Positions 53,964-62,781 of a DNA stretch of 64,000 nucleotides are shown piece after piece. The stretch lies in assembly GCF_013267355.1 (NCBI RefSeq), contig NZ_CP053985.1, positions 248,001-312,000 of the forward strand, written 5' to 3'. The DNA is from Achromobacter pestifer (lineage in GTDB: Bacteria > Pseudomonadota > Gammaproteobacteria > Burkholderiales > Burkholderiaceae_B). The translations under genes were made by a program, and so were the position numbers. Positions within the stretch are counted from its first letter, which is position 1; the number at the start of each line of letters is the position of its first letter. Below the pieces are notes generated by a model that saw only the letters and a list, made by a program, of their open reading frames with translations, was not told the origin of the DNA and did no database searches.

Positions 53964-54683
53964 TCAGGCCGCGAACACGTAACCCTGGCCGCGCACCGAC
54001 AGCACGGGCAGCTTCAGGCCCGCGCTTTGCGCCTTGGCGCGCAAACGGCTGACCAGCACATCGATACGGCGCAATTCAAAACCGCCCGGGCTGTCCGGCA
54101 GGAATAACTCCGCCAGGACCTGGCGGCTGACCGCGCTGCCAGCGGCATCCATCAGGGCGACCAGAAAGGTGCGCTCCTGGGCGCTGAGGTGCAGCGAAGC
54201 GCCGTCGGGCGCAACTAGAATCCACCCGCCGTCCTGCAGGGACCAAGACGTATCCGCGGCGGCGCGCGTTTCCGCATCCACGGGACGCGGCGCCTTGGCC
54301 AGACGCATCCGGCGAGCCAGGCTGCGGATGACGGAACTTAGTTCCAGCAGATCCACGGGCTTGGTCATATAGACATCGGCGCCGCCCTCCAGGCCACGCA
54401 CCCGGTCTTCCAGCGCGCTGCGGCCAGTCAGCATGACGATACCGACCGGACTGAGGGCGCGCAGGCGGGTCGCCACGGAGAAACCGTCTTCTCCGGGCAG
54501 GTGGGCGTCAAGAATGACGATATCGCAGGGTTGCTCCTGCAACCGGCGATAAAACGCCGCGGCATTATCACAGGCAAACGCCACCCGGAAACCATAGCCA
54601 CCCAAGCCTAACGCCAACTCCTCCCGGAAATCGGCGTCATCCTCAAGCAGACCGATACACAGCAAACCATCTGCGCCAGCCAT
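53964..54683 (-). CDS. OmpR-type response regulator
   Basis: 239 residues. The receiver domain (about 8-125) has Asp15-Asp16 (LLEDD), phospho-Asp59 (VILDAHLPGEDG), the Thr switch (MLTGRS) and Lys (MTKPVD). The winged-helix DNA-binding domain (about 145-239) has LSAQERTFLVALM and the recognition segment LRRIDVLVSRLRAKA. The tail LSVRGQGYVF is typical of OmpR/PhoB proteins. It faces the histidine kinase gene tail to tail with 15 bp between stops, so the two probably form one two-component system despite opposite orientation. Targets are unknown. Confidence 0.93.
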   Translation of the reverse strand: MAGADGLLCIGLLEDDADFREELALGLGGYGFRVAFACDNAAAFYRRLQEQPCDIVILDAHLPGEDGFSVATRLRALSPVGIVMLTGRSALEDRVRGLEGGADVYMTKPVDLLELSSVIRSLARRMRLAKAPRPVDAETRAAADTSWSLQDGGWILVAPDGASLHLSAQERTFLVALMDAAGSAVSRQVLAELFLPDSPGGFELRRIDVLVSRLRAKAQSAGLKLPVLSVRGQGYVFAA

Positions 54684-54897
54684 ATTTAGAGTGCTTTATT
54701 TTGAAGATTATCGACAAATGCCCCGCGGACGCAGGGTCCCGGGTATTCCGTTGGCGACAATCTTACGTCTTTTACAATGGAAACGAATGATTGCAGTGAA
54801 AAAAACTGCGATATTCCTTGTCCAAATGGTTATTTTCCCGTAAATCCCGGGAAAATCACTTTCGCCTCTCTCCGGTTTGTACGGCTGGCGGCCAATA

Positions 54898-56385
54898 TCA
54901 AGACGAGCAACTGACTTCCAGGCTGCCCGCCCAATCCGGCGGCAATGCCGCATGGCGCTCGTGCCCCGGCTGGGCCTCGTAGGGATTGCGCAACAGCTTC
55001 ATCAAGGTGTCGATCTCGCCGACATCGCCCGTTTTGGCCGCCCGGATCGCCTCTTCCGCCAGGTGATTGCGCAGCACATAGAGCGGATTGACGCGATTCA
55101 TGCCCGCGGTGACATCCTGCACCGGCCGTCCGTCCTGCGCATGCCGCTCCACCAGCCGATCCAGCCAGGCCCCCGCCGCCGGCCGGTCGATGAACAGGTC
55201 TTCGAACGCGCTGCGCTGGCCCGACAAGGCGTCGGCAAGGCGCCGCCAGGTCAGGGTAAAGTCAGCCTGATTGGCGTCCATCAGCTTGAGCAGGTCGTCC
55301 AGCAGCGCTTCGTCGGCCGGCCGCCATGCGGCCAAACCCAGTTTGGCGCCCATGCGGTCATGGAAAGCCCGCGTGAAAACCGGCTCGAATTCGTCCAGAA
55401 CGGCCCGCAGGCCTTCCACGTCCTGCACCAGCGCGTGCAGGCTGCCGCCCAGGCGATAAAGGTTCCAGAGGGCCACGGACGGCTGGCGGTTCCAGGAATA
55501 GCGCCCTTCCGAGTCAGAGTGATTACAGATATGGCCCAGGCGGAAACCATCCATGAAACCGTAGGGGCCATAGTCCAGCGTCAGCCCCAATATGGACATA
55601 TTGTCGGTATTCATCACGCCGTGGCAGAAACCCACCGCCTGCCAGTCCGCCATCAGCAGCGCGGTGCGCCGCGTGACGGCACGCAACAGGTTGATATAGG
55701 GCGCCATCTCGTTCGAGGGATCTCCCGTCCCCGCCTCCCGGCATTCCGGGTAAAAACGGTCTATGACGTAGTCTGCCAGCGTCTTCAGCATATCGGGCTG
55801 GCGGCGCGACGACCAATGCTCGAAAGAGCCGAAACGCACGAAACTGGGGGACATGCGTGTCACGATGGCCGCAGTCTCCACGGTTTCCCTCATGACAGGA
55901 TCGTCGGAAACCACCAGCGCCAGCGCGCGTGTCGTGGGCACGCCCAGCCCGTGCATGGCCTCGCTGGCCAGGTACTCGCGCACCGACGAGCGCAGCACCG
56001 CGCGGCCGTCGCCCATGCGCGAGTACGGCGTCATGCCCGAGCCCTTGAGCTGCAGTTCCCAATTGCCCCGCGGCCCCTCGACCTCGCCCAATAGATGGGC
56101 GCGGCCGTCGCCCAACTGGCCGGCCCAGACGCCGAACTGATGGCCGCTGTAGACCGCCGCCAGCGTGTCGCCGCCCGGCAGCGGCTGGGCGCCGGAAAAC
56201 ACGCTCAGGAATTCGGGCGTGGACATGACGGATGGGTCCAGGCCGATCAGTTCGGCCGCCTCCGCATTGCCATGCAGCAGACGCGGATTATTCAAAGCCT
56301 GGGGCGCAAGCCGGGTGTAGAACGCCCCCGGCAAGGCGGCAAAGGAATTGACGACGCGCAGATCGCGTAGCGTATGGGCGCTCAT
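54898..56385 (-). CDS. selO: Protein adenylyltransferase SelO (YdiU family)
   Basis: 495 residues. A pseudokinase-fold enzyme that transfers AMP from ATP to Ser/Thr/Tyr of target proteins; linked to redox stress in E. coli. Signatures are YSGHQFGVWAGQLGDGRA near the N-terminus, LQLKGSGMTPYSRMGDGRAV (nucleotide-binding Lys), LGVPTTRALALV, MNTDNMSILGLTLDYGPYGF (catalytic Asp and metal ligands) and a Cys three residues from the C-terminus (CSS), where animals have selenocysteine. The start overlaps the stop of the preceding DUF2069 gene (ATGA), so the two are coupled. Confidence 0.95.
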   Translation of the reverse strand: MSAHTLRDLRVVNSFAALPGAFYTRLAPQALNNPRLLHGNAEAAELIGLDPSVMSTPEFLSVFSGAQPLPGGDTLAAVYSGHQFGVWAGQLGDGRAHLLGEVEGPRGNWELQLKGSGMTPYSRMGDGRAVLRSSVREYLASEAMHGLGVPTTRALALVVSDDPVMRETVETAAIVTRMSPSFVRFGSFEHWSSRRQPDMLKTLADYVIDRFYPECREAGTGDPSNEMAPYINLLRAVTRRTALLMADWQAVGFCHGVMNTDNMSILGLTLDYGPYGFMDGFRLGHICNHSDSEGRYSWNRQPSVALWNLYRLGGSLHALVQDVEGLRAVLDEFEPVFTRAFHDRMGAKLGLAAWRPADEALLDDLLKLMDANQADFTLTWRRLADALSGQRSAFEDLFIDRPAAGAWLDRLVERHAQDGRPVQDVTAGMNRVNPLYVLRNHLAEEAIRAAKTGDVGEIDTLMKLLRNPYEAQPGHERHAALPPDWAGSLEVSCSS

Positions 56386-56753
56386 GCGCGTTGCCTCCTG
56401 GCCGCCCGCTTGGCGGGCCGCACGTAGAAAATGGCGCTAAGGAAGAAAATGGTCGACAGCAGGATCTCGCCCCAGGCCATCAGCACGGACAGCGGCGCAG
56501 GATCCGACATGGCCCGCACCACGCCCTCCATCAGGTAGAGCAGCGACAGCATCGAGGCCCACTGGTAGGTATAGAGATTGCCGCGCAGGATGCCGCGCAG
56601 GGGAAACGCCAGCGGCAGGGCCTTGAGCAGCATCCAGGAACCGCCCGGCCGCACCGGCGCCACCACGGTTTCCCAGGTGACGCAAAGCACGATCAGGGCG
56701 AACAGCGAAACCGAGGCCAACAGGCGCAAACGGGGGTTGAGTTCAGGGTTCAT
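56382..56753 (-). CDS. DUF2069 membrane protein
   Basis: 123 residues from the ATG at 56751-56753 (MNPELNPRLRLLASVSLFAL). Four hydrophobic segments are visible (about 8-27, 39-55, 60-78, 90-110), with the family motif LPLAFPLRGILRGNLYTYQW in the middle. The C-terminus is basic (RPAKRAARRQRA). A longer frame to 56840 overlaps the divergent YihY-family gene and is rejected. It precedes and overlaps selO by 4 nt. Function is unknown; these small inner-membrane proteins are common in betaproteobacteria. Confidence 0.88.
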   Translation of the reverse strand: MNPELNPRLRLLASVSLFALIVLCVTWETVVAPVRPGGSWMLLKALPLAFPLRGILRGNLYTYQWASMLSLLYLMEGVVRAMSDPAPLSVLMAWGEILLSTIFFLSAIFYVRPAKRAARRQRA

Positions 56754-56770
56754 GCTGCTATTATCGCCTG

Positions 56771-58084
56771 ATGAATCGCCCCGCCGAGCCTGCCGCCACC
56801 ACGCCGGCGGCCACCGAGCATTCGACCCCGCGCTCTTCATGGATCGCGAGGACCGGACGCGTCATGCGCTTCAGCGCCGAACGCGCCGGCGAAGAAAAAC
56901 TGCTGCAAGTCGCATCCAGCCTCACCTTCACGACCGTCCTGGCCATCGTACCCATGCTGGCCGTGGTCCTGTCGCTGTTCACCGCTTTTCCGGTGTTCCA
57001 GGAATTCCGCGTCGCGCTCGAGGATTTCCTCACCAACAGCCTGATGCCGCCGTCCGTGTCGGACAACATCATGGACTACCTGAACCAGTTCGCGCGCCAG
57101 GCTTCGCGCCTGACCGCCATCGGCGGCGTGTTCCTGCTGATCACCTCGTTGTTGCTGATCATGACGATCGACAAGGCGTTCAACGACATCTGGCACGTGA
57201 CGCGCCAGCGCCCGCTGCGGCAGCGCGCGCTGGTGTACTGGGCCATCATCACGCTGGGACCGGTCGTGGCCGGCGCCAGCCTTTGGGCGACCTCGTTCGT
57301 GGCGCGCGAATCGCTGGGCCTGGTGCGGGACGTGCCGGAGGCCGTCAGCATCGCGGTGTCGTTCATCCCGCTGGTACTGACCGCTCTCGGTTTCGCCGCG
57401 CTGTTCGTCATGGTCCCCAACCGCGAGGTCCTCTGGCGCGATGCCCTGGTTGGCGGCTGCGTGACGGCCATCGTGCTGGAAATCATGAAGTCGGCGTTCG
57501 CCTACTACCTGACGCGTTTTCCCACCTACACCGTCATCTACGGCGCATTCGCCACCCTGCCGATCTTCCTGCTCTGGATCTACCTGTCGTGGCTGGCCGT
57601 GCTGCTGGGAGCCATCCTGGCATCCAGCGCGCCGCTGATCCGCCTGGGCCGCTGGGAAATCAACCGCTATCCGGGCGCGCCCTTCGTGGACGCGGTGGAC
57701 GCGCTGCGCGCGCTGCGCCAGGCGCAGACGGCCAATCCGCCGGGACTGCCCGCCAATCTCCTGGCCGCGCAATTGCGGCTGCACCAGGACGAACTGAACG
57801 GAGTCCTGGAAACGCTGGCTGAAATGGGGCTGGCGACGCGCAGCCCCGAAGGCCTTTGGGTTCTGACCTGCGACGCCCGCAAAACCTCGATGGCGCCGGT
57901 GGTGGACCATTTTCTGCTGGATCGCGGCCAGCCCAGGGTCCGCAATGACCCGGAAATATTGCGAGTCGCCTCGGCCGTGATTTCCCAGCAAAATGCGCCC
58001 ACGCTGGAAGAAGTCTGCGGAGAAGCGCAAAATACTGAAAATGGAATCGCTCCCGTACTGCAGCTGGAAGCGAAAAAGAATTAG
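56771..58084 (+). CDS. YihY/UPF0761-family inner-membrane protein
   Basis: 437 residues. Six membrane helices lie at about 45-320, with family landmarks LLQVASSLTFTTVLAIVPML, WHVTRQRPLRQRALVYWAI and YGAFATLPIFLLWIYLSWL. The family was once called ribonuclease BN, but that activity was later assigned to another protein, so the real role is not known. After the membrane part, about 330-400 looks like a winged-helix unit (LLAAQLRLHQDELNGVLETL, MGLATRSPEGLWVLT), found in longer members of the family. Divergent from DUF2069-selO, with only 17 bp between starts. Confidence 0.92.
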   Translation: MNRPAEPAATTPAATEHSTPRSSWIARTGRVMRFSAERAGEEKLLQVASSLTFTTVLAIVPMLAVVLSLFTAFPVFQEFRVALEDFLTNSLMPPSVSDNIMDYLNQFARQASRLTAIGGVFLLITSLLLIMTIDKAFNDIWHVTRQRPLRQRALVYWAIITLGPVVAGASLWATSFVARESLGLVRDVPEAVSIAVSFIPLVLTALGFAALFVMVPNREVLWRDALVGGCVTAIVLEIMKSAFAYYLTRFPTYTVIYGAFATLPIFLLWIYLSWLAVLLGAILASSAPLIRLGRWEINRYPGAPFVDAVDALRALRQAQTANPPGLPANLLAAQLRLHQDELNGVLETLAEMGLATRSPEGLWVLTCDARKTSMAPVVDHFLLDRGQPRVRNDPEILRVASAVISQQNAPTLEEVCGEAQNTENGIAPVLQLEAKKN

Positions 58085-58122
58085 CAAATAGCATTAGGGC
58101 GTATTCCGCCCAGGAGGAACCG

Positions 58123-58581
58123 ATGTTGAAGGTCAGCGAGATTTTGCGCGTCAAGGGCGATACGCTCTATACGGCGTCGCCTGATATGCCTGTGTCCCAG
58201 GCCGTCCAAACAATGAGCGAGCAGGACATAGGCTCGCTGGTGATCATGGAGTTCGGGACGCTGACCGGCATGCTCACGTTCCGCGAGATCATCCGCCACA
58301 TGCATGCGCATGGCGGCGCCGGCGACACCACCATCCGCTCGATCATGGACGACGCCCCGGTCAGCGTGTCGCCCAACACCAGCGCCGACGAAGTGCAACG
58401 CCTGATGCTCGAAAAGCACGCGCGCTACATCCCGGTCATGGACGGCCCCACCCTGATGGGCGTCATTTCGTTCTACGACATGGCCCAGGCCATCGTGGCG
58501 GCCCAGCAGTTCGAAAACAACATGCTGAAGGCCTACATCCGCGACTGGCCCACGGAAAGCGCCGAACCGGCCAAGTCCTGA
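58123..58581 (+). CDS. CBS-domain pair protein
   Basis: 152 residues consisting of two CBS domains (about 1-60 and 70-135), which together form a Bateman module that binds adenosyl nucleotides. Signatures are LYTASPDMPVSQAVQTMSEQ, DIGSLVIM and TFREIIRHM in the first, and VSVSPNTSADEVQRLMLEKH, YIPVMDGPTLMGVISFYDM in the second. No catalytic domain is fused. A ribosome site AGGAGGAA lies just before the start. Stand-alone CBS proteins are regulators of unknown partners. Confidence 0.94.
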   Translation: MLKVSEILRVKGDTLYTASPDMPVSQAVQTMSEQDIGSLVIMEFGTLTGMLTFREIIRHMHAHGGAGDTTIRSIMDDAPVSVSPNTSADEVQRLMLEKHARYIPVMDGPTLMGVISFYDMAQAIVAAQQFENNMLKAYIRDWPTESAEPAKS

Positions 58582-58615
58582 GTCCACGGCCAGCCTCGGC
58601 TGGCCTCGCCACACC

Positions 58616-59632
58616 TCACACCCCAGCCGGCGCCGCTTCGATCGCGGCGCCGCGCATTTCCGGCGCATGCCGCTGGCTGCGCCAGGCGTCGTAGATCAGT
58701 TCAGGGTTGTTCGCGGCCAGCAGGGCCGGATCGGACAGCATGCGGCGCCAGCGGCGCGCACCGGACTGGCCATTCACCAGCCCCAACATGGGCCGTGTCA
58801 TCACTCGCAAGGGCACCCCTCGCGCGACCTGCCGCCCCGCATATTCCATCATGGCGTCCACCACCTGCGCATCGCTGGGCAGCCGCAGCGACGGCCACAG
58901 TTGGAGGGAAACTTCGGACAGCACCCGCGGCGTGTGCCAGGCGGCCCGGCCCAGCATGACGCCATCGAAATCGCCCGCGGCGCACACGGACTGCTCGGCG
59001 TCCGCCAGACCGCCATTGAGCACGAAGGTGCAATCCGGGAAGTCGCGCTTCAATTGCCGCACCACGTCATAGCGCAGGGGCGGAATCTCGCGGTTGTCCT
59101 TGGGCGTCAGGCCCTTGAGCACCGCGTTGCGGGCATGGGCGATGAACACCCGGCAGCCCGTGTCGTAGATCTTGCCGACGAAGTCACGGACAAACTCATA
59201 GGATTCGTCGTAATCCAGGCCTAGCCGGTGCTTGACGGTCACCGGGATGTCCACGGCGTCCTGCATGGCCTTCATGCAATCGGCCACCAGGGCCGGCTCC
59301 GCCATCAGGCAAGCGCCGAACGCGCCCTTCTGCACCCGCTCCGACGGGCAACCGCAATTCAGGTTGATCTCGTCGTAACCCCACTTTTTGCCCAGGCGGG
59401 CCGAATGCGCCAGCGCGTCGGGCTCGCTGCCGCCAAGCTGCAGGGCCACGGGATGCTCGGCTTCGTCAAAGTCCAGGTGGCGCTCGACACTGCCGTGCAG
59501 CAACGCGCCGGTGGTGATCATTTCCGTGTACAAGCGTGCGCGCGGCGCCAGCAGCCGATGGAAAAAGCGGCAATGGCGGTCGGTCACATCTATCATCGGG
59601 GCGACGCACAGCCGCCAGTCGGGGGAGTCCAA
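58616..59632 (-). CDS. dusA: tRNA-dihydrouridine(20/20a) synthase
   Basis: 338 residues. An FMN-dependent enzyme that reduces uridine 20/20a in the D-loop of tRNAs. Motifs are RLCVAPMIDVTDRHCRFFHR at the N-terminus, LQLGGSEPDALA, EINLNCGCPSERVQKGAFGA with the catalytic Cys shortly after (ACLM), TVKHRLGLDY, FIAHARNAVLKGLTPKDNRE (a DusA feature), and VLNGGLADAEQ followed by GVMLGRAAW for FMN phosphate. Divergent from thrB with 185 bp between. Confidence 0.96.
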   Translation of the reverse strand: MDSPDWRLCVAPMIDVTDRHCRFFHRLLAPRARLYTEMITTGALLHGSVERHLDFDEAEHPVALQLGGSEPDALAHSARLGKKWGYDEINLNCGCPSERVQKGAFGACLMAEPALVADCMKAMQDAVDIPVTVKHRLGLDYDESYEFVRDFVGKIYDTGCRVFIAHARNAVLKGLTPKDNREIPPLRYDVVRQLKRDFPDCTFVLNGGLADAEQSVCAAGDFDGVMLGRAAWHTPRVLSEVSLQLWPSLRLPSDAQVVDAMMEYAGRQVARGVPLRVMTRPMLGLVNGQSGARRWRRMLSDPALLAANNPELIYDAWRSQRHAPEMRGAAIEAAPAGV

Positions 59633-59817
59633 GAATCACTCTACAAAACAAGGGGATGCGGTATTTTACGGTGCTTGGCGGCTTTGTGTCCGCCCGCCCG
59701 CTCCGGCCGCTGTACCGAACGGCGGCCAGGTCTGCCCGCCATGTGGTCTAAAATTGCGCCGCCGCAGCCGAAACAGGCATGCCCGCGCGCCCGTCAACCC
59801 CTAGATTCCGCACATCA

Positions 59818-60786
59818 ATGGCCGTATTCACCCCTGTCTCCGAAGACGACGCTCGCGCCCTATTGGCGCATTTCGATCTGGGCGAGTTTGTCTCGCTTCG
59901 GGGGATTACGGCGGGTATCGAGAATACCAACTACTTCCTGTACACGACCCGCGACGAATACGTGCTGACGCTGTTCGAGGTGCTGACGCAGGCCCAGTTG
60001 CCGTTCTATATCGAGCTGATGTACCACCTGGCCGAGCGCGGCATTCCCGTGCCCCGGCCCCAGACCCTGCGTGACGGCACCCGCCTGACTACCCTGCACG
60101 GCAAGCCCTGCGCCATCGTTTCGCGCCTGCCCGGAGGTTACGAACCCGCACCGGGCGTGGCGCATTGCGCCCTGGCCGGCGCCACTCTGGCCCGCGCCCA
60201 CTTGGCGGCGCACGACTTCCCGCTGCACCAGCCCAATCTGCGCGGGCTGTCCTGGTGGCTGGAAACGGCTCCCAAGGTCATGCCCTTCCTGGAGCCGGCC
60301 CAGGCCCAGCTGCTGTCGTCGGAACTGGCCGACCAACAGGCTGCCGCCGCGACACCGGCCTGGCTGGCGCTGCAGGCCGGCCCGGCCCACTGCGACCTGT
60401 TCCGGGACAACGTCCTGTTCGCCGGCACCTTCGAGGATCCGCTCATGGGCGGCATCATCGACTTCTACTTCGCCGGCTGCGACACCTGGCTGTTCGACGT
60501 GGCGGTAAGCGTCAATGACTGGTGCATCGAGCGTGAGACGGGCGAGTTCGTGCCTGAACTGGTCGATTCCTGGCTGGCTGCCTACGCGGCCGTGCGCCCC
60601 TTCACTGACGCCGAACGCGAGGTCTGGCCGCAGATGTTGCGCGCCGCCGCGCTGCGCTTCTGGATATCGCGCCTGTACGACTTTTTCCTGCCCCGGCCGG
60701 CGCAAACCCTCAAACCGCACGACCCCCGGCATTTCGAAAGAGTGTTGCAAGCGCGCCACCGCCCGGGCCTGCCAATATTGCCGTAA
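59818..60786 (+). CDS. thrB: Homoserine kinase (ThrB, choline-kinase fold)
   Basis: 322 residues from the ATG at 59818 (MAVFTPVSEDDARALLAHFD); a start 13 codons upstream adds a non-conserved arginine-rich stretch. It phosphorylates homoserine for threonine synthesis. This is the aminoglycoside-phosphotransferase/choline-kinase-fold type of beta- and alphaproteobacteria, not the GHMP type. Signatures are ITAGIENTNYFLYT, the Brenner-type motif HCDLFRDNVLF, and the metal-binding IIDFYFAGCDTWLFD. No other threonine gene is adjacent. Confidence 0.94.
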   Translation: MAVFTPVSEDDARALLAHFDLGEFVSLRGITAGIENTNYFLYTTRDEYVLTLFEVLTQAQLPFYIELMYHLAERGIPVPRPQTLRDGTRLTTLHGKPCAIVSRLPGGYEPAPGVAHCALAGATLARAHLAAHDFPLHQPNLRGLSWWLETAPKVMPFLEPAQAQLLSSELADQQAAAATPAWLALQAGPAHCDLFRDNVLFAGTFEDPLMGGIIDFYFAGCDTWLFDVAVSVNDWCIERETGEFVPELVDSWLAAYAAVRPFTDAEREVWPQMLRAAALRFWISRLYDFFLPRPAQTLKPHDPRHFERVLQARHRPGLPILP

Positions 60787-60851
60787 CCGTTGCTCCCCCC
60801 ATAATGGGGATAGCGCGTCCCCTTTTGAGAGATCACCCCCTTTAAATAGCC

Positions 60852-61655
60852 ATGCAAGCAGCATTCCTACCCGCGTCATCCGGCTGGCAATGGGTCCGAG
60901 ACGGCTTCCGTCTGTTCCGCAAGCAACCACTGGCCATGTTCACCTGGGCCATGGCCATCAGCCTCCTGGTCATCTTCGCCACCGCGACGCCACCGGTCGG
61001 ACCCATACTGGTGGTGGCGCTGATGCCCATCATCACGCTGATGACACTATCGGCGTGCAAGCATGTCGAAGCCGACCGCGTCATGCTGCCCTCGATGTGG
61101 GCCAAGCCGCTCAAGCAGCCCGGCGTGTTCAGGAAGCTGTTCCTGATGGGGCTGCTGTACGCCGCGCTGTGCATCGCTTGCGGCCTGATCATCTTCCTGC
61201 CATTCACCGACGCAATGGTCGAAGGCATGCGCATCGCCTCCGTGGAAAAATCCATGGAGCCCATCCTGTCCGCCATGGCCGTTCCGCTGACCTTGTTCGC
61301 GATCGTGTACGTCGTGATCGCGGCGCTGTTCTGGCACGCCCCCGTGCTGGTCGCCTGGCATGGGCTGCGGCTGGTCCAGGCGCTGTTTTTCTCCGGCATC
61401 GCCTGCTGGCGCAACAAGCTGCCTTTCCTGGTCTACGGCGCCACCTGGATCCTGGTGTTTCTCTTCATCGATCTCTGCGCCGGCCTCCTGGTCGCCATCG
61501 GCCTGTCGCCGCAGCTCGCCGGCACACTGCAGATTCCCTTCAATATCGCCGCGGGCGGCGTGCTGTACTGCAGCTTCTATCCTGCCTATACCTCCGTGTT
61601 CGGTATCGAGAACGCCGGCGCGCATCTCGACGACGGCAACGGCGCCCAGGCATAG
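60852..61655 (+). CDS. BPSS1780-family membrane protein
   Basis: 267 residues with five to six hydrophobic segments (about 28-65, 92-118, 145-175, 180-200, 205-250). The start SSGWQWVRDGFRLFRKQPLAMFTW and the motif FWHAPVLVAWHG are typical of the BPSS1780 family, found in beta- and gammaproteobacteria without known function. The tail (GIENAGAHLDDGNGAQA) is soluble. Its 3' end is convergent with, and overlapped by, the leftward DUF192 frame. Confidence 0.88.
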   Translation: MQAAFLPASSGWQWVRDGFRLFRKQPLAMFTWAMAISLLVIFATATPPVGPILVVALMPIITLMTLSACKHVEADRVMLPSMWAKPLKQPGVFRKLFLMGLLYAALCIACGLIIFLPFTDAMVEGMRIASVEKSMEPILSAMAVPLTLFAIVYVVIAALFWHAPVLVAWHGLRLVQALFFSGIACWRNKLPFLVYGATWILVFLFIDLCAGLLVAIGLSPQLAGTLQIPFNIAAGGVLYCSFYPAYTSVFGIENAGAHLDDGNGAQA

Positions 61656-61898
61656 CGCCACGCGGCAGGGCGCCAGCGCCCTGCGCACCGCGATCACCCG
61701 CCCCCGCCGCGATATGAACGCCACGTCGATGGCATAACGCATCCCAAAGGTATGCACCGCGGCACAAGGCATCAACAGGATGCCGGACCGCGGTCCGGGC
61801 GGCTTGCGTCCCAGCAAGCCCCGCGCGCGGCCGCAGAGGCTGGCGACCTTGAGTAGCCTGATCCTGTCCTGCGGCGGCGCTGGCTGGCCGCTCTTCAT
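61047..61898 (-). CDS. DUF192 protein of the tad locus, 3' end anomalous
   Basis: The start at 61896-61898 overlaps the tadC stop (ATGA), so the frame is translated with tadC. Residues about 13-95 match DUF192: LLKVASLCGRARGLLGRKPP, GILLMPCAAVHTFGMRYAID and VAVVEMRAG, a small beta-barrel domain of unknown function often found beside tad genes. The usual end of the domain is missing: after MRAG the frame shows VLDTEHGG and then runs for nearly 600 bp, to 61047, antisense through the convergent membrane-protein gene. That extension has no domain character. Either the protein carries a random tail or a mutation removed the normal stop. The start is sure; the end is not. Confidence 0.55.
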   Translation of the reverse strand: MKSGQPAPPQDRIRLLKVASLCGRARGLLGRKPPGPRSGILLMPCAAVHTFGMRYAIDVAFISRRGRVIAVRRALAPCRVALCLGAVAVVEMRAGVLDTEHGGIGRIEAAVQHAARGDIEGNLQCAGELRRQADGDQEAGAEIDEEKHQDPGGAVDQERQLVAPAGDAGEKQRLDQPQPMPGDQHGGVPEQRRDHDVHDREQGQRNGHGGQDGLHGFFHGGDAHAFDHCVGEWQEDDQAASDAQRGVQQPHQEQLPEHAGLLERLGPHRGQHDAVGFDMLARR

Positions 61899-62767
61899 TG
61901 CACGCTCTGCAGCAATTGCACCATCACCGGAAAGGCCAGCACGATGAACGTGCAGGGAAAGATGCAGCCGATCAGCGGCAGCAGCATCTTCACGGGAGCC
62001 TGCATTGCCTGTTGTTCCGCCCGCAAGTGGCGATCGCTGCGGCTTTGCGCGGCCTGCGCGCGCAGCACGGGCCCCAGGCTGATCCCGAGCGCCTCGGCCT
62101 GCGCCAAGGCTGCGGCCCAGTTGCGCGCAAGCGGACTGTTGCTGCGCTCCGCCAGGGCCTTGATCGCCGCGGTCCTCGAGACGCCCGCGCGCATCTCCGC
62201 CAATGCATCGGCGAGCGCGTCGCGCAACACGCCGGGCGGCCCGCTTTGCGCCGCCATCTGCAAGGCCCCGTGCACGCTCAGCCCCGCCTCCACGCATAAG
62301 GTCATCATGTCGAACACGAAGGGCAGGTCGCGTTCGATGCTGCGCCGCCGCTTGGTGCTCAAACTGCGCAGCCAGAGTCCTGGCGCGACGCCGGCCGTCA
62401 GGGCAGACCCTAGCGTCCAAGGGATCCATCCCCAGGGCTGCGCCTGCGCCAGCACGATGGCCGCCGTCGCCGTCAGCCCGCCGGCGGCCACCGCCGCGCT
62501 CCAGCACAGCGCCGCCACATGCGCGTAGCTGATGCCCGCAGGAAGTGCCGCCCGCTCGATCGCGCGAGTCAGCCGGATGCGCCAACGCCAGGTACACAAT
62601 GGTCCCGCCAAGGGCGCCACCGCCGAAATCCAGGGCCAGGCCGCCCGCCACCACCACGGCAAGGCGGACGACGCGCCCTGACGGTCCAGCAGCAAGGGCT
62701 TCAAGACCACCCACGCCAGCCACCCCGCGGCCAGTGCAGCCATCGACAGACTCAAGTACAGCCACAT
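61895..62767 (-). CDS. tadC: Tad pilus inner-membrane platform protein TadC
   Basis: 290 residues from the ATG at 62765-62767, preceded by GGGGAG at 9 nt. A longer frame to 62956 overlaps tadB and is rejected. It belongs to the type II secretion F (GspF) superfamily. The T2SSF domain is at about 140-270, with SIERDLPFVFDMMTLCVEAG, SVHGALQMAA and a final membrane pair (LLPLIGCIFPCTFIVLAFPV). With TadB it forms the membrane platform for Flp pilus assembly. 14 nt separate it from tadB. Confidence 0.92.
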   Translation of the reverse strand: MWLYLSLSMAALAAGWLAWVVLKPLLLDRQGASSALPWWWRAAWPWISAVAPLAGPLCTWRWRIRLTRAIERAALPAGISYAHVAALCWSAAVAAGGLTATAAIVLAQAQPWGWIPWTLGSALTAGVAPGLWLRSLSTKRRRSIERDLPFVFDMMTLCVEAGLSVHGALQMAAQSGPPGVLRDALADALAEMRAGVSRTAAIKALAERSNSPLARNWAAALAQAEALGISLGPVLRAQAAQSRSDRHLRAEQQAMQAPVKMLLPLIGCIFPCTFIVLAFPVMVQLLQSVQ

Positions 62768-62781
62768 CGCGCCCGCTCCCC

